Origin: an uncultured Erysipelotrichaceae bacterium
GTDB lineage: Bacteria > Bacillota_I > Bacilli_A > Erysipelotrichales > Erysipelotrichaceae
Length of the DNA: 46,590 nt
Direction: 5' to 3'
NCBI GenBank assembly: GCA_927435855.1
Contig: CAKMJZ010000033.1
Coordinates: 1 to 46,590 of the forward strand
A program made the position numbers and the translations under genes. Shown one piece after another: positions 1-7,359 of the stretch (its first letter is position 1; every line of letters begins with the position of its first letter). The notes under the pieces were generated by a model. That model had not been told where the DNA came from. It worked only from the letters and a program-made list of their open reading frames with translations, and ran no database searches.

Positions 1-73
1 GGATATGTGTTTATGCGCTGGAATGATGATCCGATCAGTAAAATCACATATACTTATGCCGATGTTGAACGTT
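1..73. repeat. Left arm of a perfect 73-bp inverted repeat (fold-back junction)
   Basis: Bases 1-73 are the exact reverse complement of bases 197-269, with the first mismatch at 74/196. Only the copy at 197-269 lies in the proper frame of the aminopeptidase gene; the copy at 1-73 ends that gene's reading frame with an out-of-place stop. A perfect repeat of coding sequence placed at the very edge of the window is most simply a fold-back chimera at a contig end. A genuine recent inverted duplication cannot be excluded. Confidence 0.9.
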
Positions 74-416
74 GAATCTTCATCGGATCGATTTCAGCTA
101 ATAATCCCGGAGTAGGGGCATATATGCTAAGTGCACATGCTCCTTCGTTCATAAAACTCTGATACTGATCAACCAGCCACGTCGGGATTTTTTCCAAACG
201 TTCAACATCGGCATAAGTATATGTGATTTTACTGATCGGATCATCATTCCAGCGCATAAACACATATCCTGCTCCTGCTTTATAAGCCTCCTCAACACAC
301 AAACGCGCAAACTCATTGCAGTCAGTCGTGGTCTGAATGACCAGGGTTTGTCCCTTTTGAACATTGACACCTGTACAAACCGCTAATTGCGCATATTTTC
401 TTAACTTTTCAATCAT
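74..416 (-). CDS. ampS: M29-family metalloaminopeptidase (AmpS/PepS type), N-terminal part only
   Basis: This is the first ~114 residues of an M29 (thermophilic metalloprotease) aminopeptidase, a cytosolic enzyme that removes N-terminal amino acids from peptides using a two-metal site. The start MIEKLRKYAQLAVCTGVNVQ, the QKGQTLVIQ strand, the FARLCVEEAYKAGA helix and the GLLAEIDPMKIQ segment match the family's N-terminal domain. The full enzyme is about 400 residues, so the metal-binding C-terminal domain is missing. The frame breaks off at about base 74, where an inverted copy of bases 197-269 begins; the five codons and stop after that point are not authentic. The start ATG sits 5 bases after the glucokinase stop, and its ribosome site (GTAGGAA) overlaps the end of that gene, so the two are co-transcribed. 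Confidence 0.85.
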
Positions 417-421
417 ATTTC

Positions 422-1321
422 CTACTTTCCAAACGATACAGGCAACATAGCCGCACCGATCAATCCTGGTTCTGCCAACATTGCTCCTTTAAACTCCACG
501 GTACGCATACCCGTATGAACGTGTTGTTTGTAATAGTCAATCATTTTTTCAAAATATAGATCTTTTGACTTCATGACTCCACCACCGACGATAAAGGCAT
601 GCGGATCGCAAACATGAGCAATCGCCGAGAACATCATCGCAAAATCAAAAGCCATCGTATCCACGATATCGAGAGCCTGCTGTTCACCGGCTTTAGCCAA
701 AGCGAACAACTCACCTGCAGAAGTAATATTTTCGTCAATCACTTCCCTAGCGATGCGAATCAGTGCAGTACCGGATGTTTCATTTTCCACCGCACCGACA
801 TTTAAATGATTATATTTCTTTCGTGCCCGATCAATGATGATATTTCCGATTTCACCGGCATGACCATGTTTACCGGAAACGACTTTTCCATCGACGATCA
901 ATGCGCCGCCAATACCGGTCGAATGCGTTACATAATATACGATTGGCAAGCCTTTACCCGCACCAACAAGCGCTTCAGCTAAACCGGCAACATTAGCATC
1001 ATTATCGACAAACGTAGGAATACCAAACTCATCTTCCAGGGTCTTAGCCAAAGGAAAATGAACGAACCCCGGCAAATTGGTGGCCATCAGCATTTCGCCT
1101 TTGCTTGTATCAACCGGTCCAGGTACACCGACTCCGATGCCTGCACAATCCTTATGTCCTTCGATTTCCTTGATGCAGCGAATGAGATTTTCCATGACCT
1201 TGCTAGGGCCATCTTGAGCGTAAGAAGGACTTTTTATTTCAGCCAAAATCTCTCCGGCCGCCGTAACTTTGGCAACGCGAACGTTAGTTCCGCCCAAATC
1301 AATACCGATATATTTTTTCAT
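422..1321 (-). CDS. glcK: ROK-family glucokinase lacking the usual zinc site
   Basis: A 299-residue ROK (repressor, ORF, kinase) family sugar kinase, most likely an ATP-dependent glucokinase making glucose-6-phosphate in the cytoplasm. The phosphate-1 motif GIDLGGTNVR (residues 6-15), the catalytic VDNDAN with Asp108 and the STGIGG phosphate-2 loop (about 134-139) are all present. There is no N-terminal helix-turn-helix, so it is a kinase rather than a repressor. The ROK zinc motif normally has a His at the end of GEIGH followed by CxCGxxGC. Here the segment reads AGEIGN, then YNHLNVGAVENETSG at 170-184, so all four usual ligands are gone while the Glu and SG of the motif remain. It lies downstream of pyk and pfkA, fitting a glycolytic role. 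Exact sugar specificity is not provable from sequence. Confidence 0.85.
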   Translation of the reverse strand: MKKYIGIDLGGTNVRVAKVTAAGEILAEIKSPSYAQDGPSKVMENLIRCIKEIEGHKDCAGIGVGVPGPVDTSKGEMLMATNLPGFVHFPLAKTLEDEFGIPTFVDNDANVAGLAEALVGAGKGLPIVYYVTHSTGIGGALIVDGKVVSGKHGHAGEIGNIIIDRARKKYNHLNVGAVENETSGTALIRIAREVIDENITSAGELFALAKAGEQQALDIVDTMAFDFAMMFSAIAHVCDPHAFIVGGGVMKSKDLYFEKMIDYYKQHVHTGMRTVEFKGAMLAEPGLIGAAMLPVSFGK

Positions 1322-1357
1322 AGGATTCTCCTGTTCTTTTCACACTTTCTATTTTAC

Positions 1358-1389
1358 AAAAAAAACCAGATAATTGACAGATTATCCGG
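1358..1389 (-). terminator. Rho-independent terminator after pyk
   Basis: On the minus strand CCGGATAAT pairs with ATTATCTGG (one wobble pair) around the six-base loop CTGTCA and is followed by eight U. It lies 9 bases past the pyk stop and before the glucokinase start, so glcK transcription depends on read-through or on a promoter I cannot pick out. Confidence 0.85.
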
Positions 1390-1398
1390 TAAATAAAT

Positions 1399-2823
1399 TT
1401 ATTTAACTTCAATGATTTTCATCATATTAGCCGAACCTTCGCCGGTTGGATATCCGGCCGTAATGATGACTTGTTTACCCGGTTCGATACCAAAGTTTTT
1501 AGCTATGATACTCGCCAGTTCATCGTCATTGGTCATTTCATTTTGAATGTCCGAGTAAATCGGAATGACACCCCAGTTAGCCTCTAGTCTGCGTTGTACA
1601 CTTTTAGTAAATGTGACAGCGAAAATAGGTACTGGCGGACGGAATTTTGAAATCCGTCTGGCTGTCGAGCCTCCTTGAGTAAAGGCTACGATGGCTTCGA
1701 CTTCATCGAGGTTCAGTGCTGATTCACACACAGCGATACCGATGGCATCCTGAAGTGTGCGTTTACCGGACTTTATGGCGTGATCCAGCTTATCTCGATA
1801 CGGCAAAATCTCTTCGATGCTCTTAGCGATGATATCCATGGTCTGTACAGCTTCAATCGGATAATCGCCGACCGCAGATTCACCCGATAACATAATACAA
1901 TCAGTACCATCAAACACAGCATTAGCAACATCACTTGCTTCTGCACGGGTCGGACGCGGATTGGACATCATCGATTCCAACATGTGGGTCGCGGTAACGA
2001 CCGGTTTACCAAACTCATTAGCCATAGCGATGATTTTCTTTTGATATATTGGAACCAATGCGGTAGATACTTCTACACCCAAATCGCCACGGGCAACCAT
2101 GACTCCATCAGAAACTTCCAAGATTCCCAAAAGGTTATCCACACCTTCCTGATTTTCGATCTTTGAAATGATTTGAACTTTCGGATTGCCTTCTTCAATT
2201 AAAATCTTACGGATAGCTATAACATCTTCTGCTCTGCGAACAAAGGATGCTGCGATAAAGTCGACATTGTTACGAGCACCAAAGCGGATGTCCGCGTCAT
2301 CTTTCTCAGATATAAAAGGCATGGAAAGTTTAACATTAGGCACATTTACACCTTTGCGCGTTTTAATGACACCCGGATTTTCGATACGACAGGTCAGTTC
2401 AGTCCCGTCGTTTTCTAAGATCGTAAGGCGCATTTTACCATCATCAATCAGTAAATAGTTACCTGGACCAACATCCTCGAAAAGTTCTGGGACGATGATT
2501 TGGAAGCGCTCATTGGTTCCTTCAACTTCTTCCTTTGTCACTTTGACAATATCGCCTTTTTTAAAAGTCAACATGCCATCTTTCATTATTCCGCAGCGAA
2601 TTTCCGGTCCTTTGGTATCCAACATGATACCAAGGTTATAGCCTGTTACGTCGCTTACAGAGCGAATCTTTTCAATTCGTGCCAAATGCTTTTCTTGATC
2701 TTCATGAGAAAAGTTCAAGCGGCAGATGTTCATACCTGCTATAGCTAATTTCTCAATCATTTCCTCTGTTTCACTAGCCGGACCCAATGTACAAATAATC
2801 TTCGTTTTTCGTAAGTTTAGCAT
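1399..2823 (-). CDS. pyk: Pyruvate kinase
   Basis: A 474-residue pyruvate kinase, converting phosphoenolpyruvate and ADP to pyruvate and ATP in the last step of glycolysis. Visible hallmarks are TKIICTLGPAS near the N-terminus, NFSHEDQEKH, LDTKGPEIRCG, the active-site signature IISKIENQEGV, MVARGDLGVE and the ATHMLESM / RAEASDVANAVFDGTD segment. It ends after the standard C-terminal allosteric domain (GYPTGEGSANMMKIIEVK). It therefore lacks the additional PEP-utiliser-like C-terminal domain carried by Bacillus-type enzymes of about 585 residues. The gene follows pfkA by 8 bases, so the two irreversible glycolytic enzymes are co-expressed, and a strong terminator follows. Confidence 0.97.
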   Translation of the reverse strand: MLNLRKTKIICTLGPASETEEMIEKLAIAGMNICRLNFSHEDQEKHLARIEKIRSVSDVTGYNLGIMLDTKGPEIRCGIMKDGMLTFKKGDIVKVTKEEVEGTNERFQIIVPELFEDVGPGNYLLIDDGKMRLTILENDGTELTCRIENPGVIKTRKGVNVPNVKLSMPFISEKDDADIRFGARNNVDFIAASFVRRAEDVIAIRKILIEEGNPKVQIISKIENQEGVDNLLGILEVSDGVMVARGDLGVEVSTALVPIYQKKIIAMANEFGKPVVTATHMLESMMSNPRPTRAEASDVANAVFDGTDCIMLSGESAVGDYPIEAVQTMDIIAKSIEEILPYRDKLDHAIKSGKRTLQDAIGIAVCESALNLDEVEAIVAFTQGGSTARRISKFRPPVPIFAVTFTKSVQRRLEANWGVIPIYSDIQNEMTNDDELASIIAKNFGIEPGKQVIITAGYPTGEGSANMMKIIEVK

Positions 2824-2831
2824 GTTTCCTC

Positions 2832-3794
2832 CTAAACGAGCCGCTCGTGCAAAGCAAACAGCGGTCTGCGTGATTTCTTGGGTAATCCTAAAGCTTCTTC
2901 AATTGGAAATGAAACGATTTCATTGTTGACCATCCCGACACAGTGACCGCCGATATCATTGAGTAACAACTCAACCGCCTTATCACCCATGCGTGTAGCC
3001 AAAACCCGATCAAATGCCGTTGGAGAGCCACCGCGCTGAATATGTCCCAATACGGTCGCACGTCCGGAAAATCCGGTTGCCTTCGATATTTTCACCGCCA
3101 ATGTTTCAACATCCGTGATTTTCTCACTAATGATGACAATGGCATGTCGTTTCTTTTTCACCTCTTCATAATATCGTAACTGCTCTAACACACTGGATTC
3201 ATCATACCCGGCTTCCGGTGTGATAATGATTTCCGCACCGCAGGATATACCAGAATAAATTGCCAGATCCCCGCAGTGATTACCCATTACTTCCACCACC
3301 GAACAGCGGTGATGTGAGGAAGACGTATCTCGTAGTTTATCTACGCAGTAAATTACGGTATTCAGCGCTGTATCAAAACCAATCGTATAGTCAGTTGATG
3401 CAATATCATTATCGATGGTCCCCGGCAGTCCTATACAATTAACTCCCAGTTGAGTTAGCGCCATCGCACCTTTATACGTTCCATCGCCACCAATGACAAC
3501 CAGAGCTTCAATTCCACGCTTAGCAAGGTTGGCTATACCGAGTTTCTGAACTTCGATATCTTTAAATTCCGGTAAACGGGCACTTCCTAAAATCGTTCCA
3601 CCTTTAATCATAATATCACTGACCGTACTGCGCTCCATCAAAAACATATCGTCTTCGATTAGTCCTCGATAACCGTTATTTATTCCATAAATTTCTAATC
3701 CGTAATAAAGTGCACTTCGGGTAATCGCCCGAATCGCAGCGTTCATTCCCGGTGAATCTCCACCTGAAGTCAATACTCCGATCTTCTTCACCAT
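2832..3794 (-). CDS. pfkA: ATP-dependent 6-phosphofructokinase
   Basis: A 320-residue PfkA, phosphorylating fructose-6-phosphate with ATP, the committed step of glycolysis. The ATP loop LTSGGDSPGMNAAIR (residues ~8-22), the GGDGTYKGA magnesium/ATP motif, the catalytic PGTIDNDI motif and GFDTALNT are all present. Length is standard for the allosteric bacterial enzyme, and the effector-site arginines of the GMNAAIRAITRSAL helix match the regulated family. The start ATG is preceded by GGGGTGAG. Pyk follows directly. Dnal lies 58 bases upstream with no convincing terminator between, so glycolysis may be read from the replication operon. Confidence 0.97.
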   Translation of the reverse strand: MVKKIGVLTSGGDSPGMNAAIRAITRSALYYGLEIYGINNGYRGLIEDDMFLMERSTVSDIMIKGGTILGSARLPEFKDIEVQKLGIANLAKRGIEALVVIGGDGTYKGAMALTQLGVNCIGLPGTIDNDIASTDYTIGFDTALNTVIYCVDKLRDTSSSHHRCSVVEVMGNHCGDLAIYSGISCGAEIIITPEAGYDESSVLEQLRYYEEVKKKRHAIVIISEKITDVETLAVKISKATGFSGRATVLGHIQRGGSPTAFDRVLATRMGDKAVELLLNDIGGHCVGMVNNEIVSFPIEEALGLPKKSRRPLFALHERLV

Positions 3795-3852
3795 AGGCTC
3801 ACCCCATTTCTGTTCAATGATAACATTTTCTCAATTTCTTGGGTAGAGAAAT

Positions 3853-4770
3853 TTATCCTTTTCGACGGTTATTGCCTCGTAAGGGCAATGGAACAGATAA
3901 TGCTTCAATTCGCTCAAGGATGCGAATCGCTTTCATTTCTTCTTTTTCCCCTTTTTGATTGTACATGTAATGATTCTTCAAACTCTTTAAGTCTTCATTG
4001 CTTGTAAACCAAGTCGTTCTTTTACGTTCAGCCCGATCATTTAAAATAGGTAATAACAGTTCATCACGAACCCACGAAGTCACACTTTCCGCTCCGATAT
4101 CATCAAATATCGCAATATCCGCAGACTTCATCTTGTAAATAACATTTTCAAACTCATCCCGATTGTCAAGATAACTCTTCAAACGTTGCATTAAGGTTGG
4201 AACATGCACAAAAGCAACAGTATTACCGTTTTTTGCCATCATGTTAGCCACACAAGCCACCAGATAGGTTTTACCGACGCCTGGCACACCAAATACGTAA
4301 TAACCTTTTTCCATCGGAGAGCGAACCCAACTTGCCATCTTATTTACAGTTAACAGATATTCATCCGTTTCATTATCCAGATCTAAAGAGGCCAATGATA
4401 ATTGAGCCCAATGTTCGGGCATATCAGAAATAATGAACTTCTTCAGATGAGAGCGTTGTTGTTCTTCTGCGAGTAAATAGTGACATTTGCGGATTTCCTG
4501 CATCAAAATACCATTATCAACGACCATATCCAAAATCAATCCCCGATCGTTTTGGCGGCACATATGCAACCCTTCACAACCATTGCATAAGCGTATATTG
4601 ACCAACCAGCGCTGATAGCGTTGAGCATACGGCTCGATATCTGCATCAGTCAAATCATATTTCGCCTTAAACTCAATGATTTCTGGTTGAGTTAACAGAG
4701 ACTCAAACATTTGACGTCGTTGTTTTTTGAGCTCATCATTAAGCTCAAATTCTAAGGATACTTGCTTCAT
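3853..4770 (-). CDS. dnaI: Primosomal protein DnaI (helicase loader)
   Basis: A 305-residue DnaI-type AAA+ ATPase, which loads the replicative helicase onto DNA with DnaB and DnaD at the origin and at restarted forks. The N-terminal half contains the cysteine cluster CNGCEGLHMC (about residues 59-68), corresponding to the zinc-binding helicase-interaction domain. The C-terminal half has Walker A GVPGVGKTYL, Walker B AIFDDIGAE and a sensor-1-like TTWFTSN. The start ATG follows the dnaB stop by one base, and its ribosome site AGGAGG is embedded in the last dnaB codons, indicating translational coupling. Confidence 0.93.
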   Translation of the reverse strand: MKQVSLEFELNDELKKQRRQMFESLLTQPEIIEFKAKYDLTDADIEPYAQRYQRWLVNIRLCNGCEGLHMCRQNDRGLILDMVVDNGILMQEIRKCHYLLAEEQQRSHLKKFIISDMPEHWAQLSLASLDLDNETDEYLLTVNKMASWVRSPMEKGYYVFGVPGVGKTYLVACVANMMAKNGNTVAFVHVPTLMQRLKSYLDNRDEFENVIYKMKSADIAIFDDIGAESVTSWVRDELLLPILNDRAERKRTTWFTSNEDLKSLKNHYMYNQKGEKEEMKAIRILERIEALSVPLPLRGNNRRKG

Positions 4771-4771
4771 G

Positions 4772-5950
4772 TCAGCTTCCTCCTTTTATTTTCTTGATAA
4801 GCGAAGCTCTGTCAACGGATGCTTCAGACGGTGAAGATTCTTTTGGAGTTTCTTCATCAAACCACAAAGGAAGTACGTCTTTTCGCCCCGATTTACCCTT
4901 ACCTGTTTCACGATGGGTTTGAGCAAGTGCTTCTTCCTTATTACTGACGTTCAACCGAATCCATGTAGCCGCGATTTTTTCGACATAACTGCGACTTAAG
5001 CGCATTTGATTATTTTCAAGTACATATTCTAAAAGTACATTGACCACTTCCGGCGTAAGTTTCATTTCCAAGATTAGATGCTCTATCAGTTTTTTATCCG
5101 CCGACGATACCGCAATGCCATTTTGCTTGGATTGTAGAAAGGCAATCGAAGGTGCAGTATAAGGATCTTGGGGTAAAACCGGGACGATTCCCTTGAAACT
5201 TCGTACTTTTTGCTTTAACTTATCCGCATCCAATGACTGATCTTTCAATCGAATGCACCGAGATACCAGCATTCTCATATCTTCTTCACTGATCCCGTAA
5301 ATCGTTGCACATTCTTCAATCAGCCGAATATTTTCACCACTTCGCGCAGATAATGGAAAAGCTAACGGTGAAATATCTCTAAGAAATTTCTGAGTGTCAA
5401 ACTTGATTTCAAGGTTGGATGATGGCATAGTTTTCGGTTTACACATTTGAAACTCATGCTCGAACTCCTCATCCCAACCAATAAGATCTTCTGCTTTAAA
5501 TGATGCACTGATGGCTTTAAAATCAGTGAATCCATTGTTTTCCTTGCCATGCTTATGCTTAATGGTATCAAACCGGTTTTTACCAATGACATTATATAAT
5601 CGACGACCCAAAACTTCATGGGTGGTGAAATCAACGATGATTAGCGGCAGTTCGATTTGCCAAATATAAAAATCTCGCTCACCGACACTTTTTTTATACG
5701 TGCGAACTAAATGAGCACGCTCACATTGAATACGGGCGTTTTCCAATTGGTCAATGGTCATATCCGATTGACTGAGCAAAGCTTGATGAGTCATAAATTC
5801 TTCACCACATTCACTATTGATCGCACTGAGATATAAAATAATTCCATTGTGACCAATTAGCGGTAAATAGCACGTCATGAGTGATTGCATCTCTTCTGTG
5901 CTTAACGTACGACTGATACGCAAACTCAGTCCGTCATTTGCTTTCAACAT
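4772..5950 (-). CDS. dnaB: Replication initiation and membrane attachment protein DnaB (Bacillota type)
   Basis: A roughly 392-residue homologue of the Bacillota DnaB primosome protein, distinct from the E. coli helicase of the same name. It bridges DnaD and DnaI during helicase loading. Support comes from the N-terminal winged-helix-like region (MTCYLPLIGHNGIILYLSA), the central low-similarity part, the DnaD-like C-terminal helices (EMKLTPEVVNVLLEYVLENN) and above all its position directly before dnaI. The ATG at 5950 is preferred because GGAGGT lies about 8 bases upstream; a GTG three codons earlier is possible. It overlaps the 3' end of coaE. The nrdR gene that often sits just before dnaB is absent. 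Confidence 0.88.
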   Translation of the reverse strand: MLKANDGLSLRISRTLSTEEMQSLMTCYLPLIGHNGIILYLSAINSECGEEFMTHQALLSQSDMTIDQLENARIQCERAHLVRTYKKSVGERDFYIWQIELPLIIVDFTTHEVLGRRLYNVIGKNRFDTIKHKHGKENNGFTDFKAISASFKAEDLIGWDEEFEHEFQMCKPKTMPSSNLEIKFDTQKFLRDISPLAFPLSARSGENIRLIEECATIYGISEEDMRMLVSRCIRLKDQSLDADKLKQKVRSFKGIVPVLPQDPYTAPSIAFLQSKQNGIAVSSADKKLIEHLILEMKLTPEVVNVLLEYVLENNQMRLSRSYVEKIAATWIRLNVSNKEEALAQTHRETGKGKSGRKDVLPLWFDEETPKESSPSEASVDRASLIKKIKGGS

Positions 5951-6566
5951 TTTCCTCACCTCCGCTTACTTGTATCAAACATTGAGTCACGATATTCGAT
6001 AAATCAGCTAGTGTGCCATTATTATCGATAACGACATCTGCTAATTCCGTTTTCTTTAATTGGTCGATTTGATGGCTCATTAGAGCCAATGCCTGCTCTT
6101 TGCTTACTTTTCGCCTTGTTGTCAGTCGGTCGATACGGACATCATCATCCGCTACAACGACCCAAACCTGATCAAACTTGTCTTGCCATTGACTTTCATA
6201 TAACAATGGGATTTCCGCAAACAACAAAATCGAGTCTTGCTTAGCGAAATATTCCAACATTTTCTTTTCAACCAATGGGTGTACCAATGCTTCAACTCGG
6301 TTCTTTTCTTTTACATTTTGTATCATATAAGAAAAAAGCACTTTACGATTGACCTTATGATCTTCAATCACTTCTTTGCCATAATATTCTATAAGTCTCG
6401 TTTTTACAAACGTATCAAAATCATACAAATCAGCCACGATTTCATCTGCGCTGATTAATGGCCATCCAGCTTTTTTTATGATGGCACAAACCGCACTTTT
6501 ACCAGAACCCATGGAACCGGTGATGGCGATTTTTAGTCCTCGATTCGCTTCTGACACCGCTGACAT
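5934..6566 (-). CDS. coaE: Dephospho-CoA kinase
   Basis: A 210-residue dephospho-CoA kinase, the final ATP-dependent step of coenzyme A synthesis in the cytoplasm. The P-loop GSMGSGKS lies near the N-terminus, followed by ISADEIVADLY, VHPLVEKKMLEYF, LFAEIPLLYES (substrate pocket) and the LID-like DRLTTRRKVSKEQA. The reading frame stays open further upstream, but the ATG at 6566 is chosen because AGGGGG lies 8 bases before it and because the resulting length matches the family. It overlaps the end of mutM by about 34 bases and the start of dnaB by 17. Confidence 0.93.
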   Translation of the reverse strand: MSAVSEANRGLKIAITGSMGSGKSAVCAIIKKAGWPLISADEIVADLYDFDTFVKTRLIEYYGKEVIEDHKVNRKVLFSYMIQNVKEKNRVEALVHPLVEKKMLEYFAKQDSILLFAEIPLLYESQWQDKFDQVWVVVADDDVRIDRLTTRRKVSKEQALALMSHQIDQLKKTELADVVIDNNGTLADLSNIVTQCLIQVSGGEENVESK

Positions 6567-7357
6567 ACATATGTCCCCCTTCCGGATACACGCATTTTGA
6601 CTATTTCTTGACCACATACCCGACAAGACTCACCTTTACGCATATGAACACTCAAATTTAACTGAAATCGGCCGGAAACTCCCAATGAGGATGTATACGA
6701 TCGAATCGTCGTTCCCCCATCGGCAATCGCCTGGCTCATAATCATTTTAATGCAATCTGCTATTTCATTAAAGCGTTTTAGCGATATTTTTCTAACAACA
6801 CTCTCCGGATGCAGTTTAGCACAAAAACAAATCTCATCGGCATAAATATTACCGATACCTGCCACAAAGCGCTGATCCAACAAAAATGTTTTTAATCCGA
6901 TATCTCTTGAACCAGCCATCTTCTTCAGATAATGACCGGTCAATCGAGGATCAAAGGGTTCTAACCCCAATAATTTGAGCCTAACATTAATTTCATTCGG
7001 TTTCACTATTTCCAAACGGCCAAACTTACGCACATCGTTATAATGAAGTTGTTTGCCATTGTCCAAATGAAACACGGCATGAGTGTGTTTATCTATCGGT
7101 GTACCCGCATCTACAAGGTAGAATCGACCTTCCATGCGCAGATGAACCATCAAAACAACATCTTCTATGGTATATAATGCATATTTCCCTCTTCTGGAAA
7201 AACCGGTGAATCGTTTGTTGATCAAAACGGAAGAAAATGCTTCGTTGTCACCTGTCACGATAGGCGGATACAGAATATCTATTTTTGTTATCCGTAAACC
7301 ACCTATCAAATATTCAAGTGTACGGACAACTGTTTCAACCTCTGGTAGTTCAGGCAT
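6533..7357 (-). CDS. mutM: Formamidopyrimidine-DNA glycosylase
   Basis: A 274-residue Fpg/MutM base-excision enzyme that removes 8-oxoguanine and formamidopyrimidines and nicks the strand. The N-terminal PELPEVETV includes the catalytic Pro2 and Glu3, the beta-turn lysine lies in SRRGKYALY, the helix-two-turn-helix region carries QRFVAGIGNIYADEI, and the C-terminal zinc finger is CRVCGQ...CQRCQ. It begins 2 bases after the polA stop, a conserved polA-mutM pairing, and overlaps coaE at its 3' end. Confidence 0.97.
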   Translation of the reverse strand: MPELPEVETVVRTLEYLIGGLRITKIDILYPPIVTGDNEAFSSVLINKRFTGFSRRGKYALYTIEDVVLMVHLRMEGRFYLVDAGTPIDKHTHAVFHLDNGKQLHYNDVRKFGRLEIVKPNEINVRLKLLGLEPFDPRLTGHYLKKMAGSRDIGLKTFLLDQRFVAGIGNIYADEICFCAKLHPESVVRKISLKRFNEIADCIKMIMSQAIADGGTTIRSYTSSLGVSGRFQLNLSVHMRKGESCRVCGQEIVKMRVSGRGTYVCQRCQKRIED

Positions 7358-7359
7358 AC

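Noticed and set aside
1-269. Terminal inverted repeat of a transposon
   Set aside because: The arms are aminopeptidase coding sequence, there is no transposase frame and no target-site duplication; a fold-back junction explains it better.
1058-1396. Plus-strand frame of 112 codons over glcK
   Set aside because: It lies antisense to a well-supported ROK kinase, has no ribosome site and looks unlike any protein; a shadow frame.
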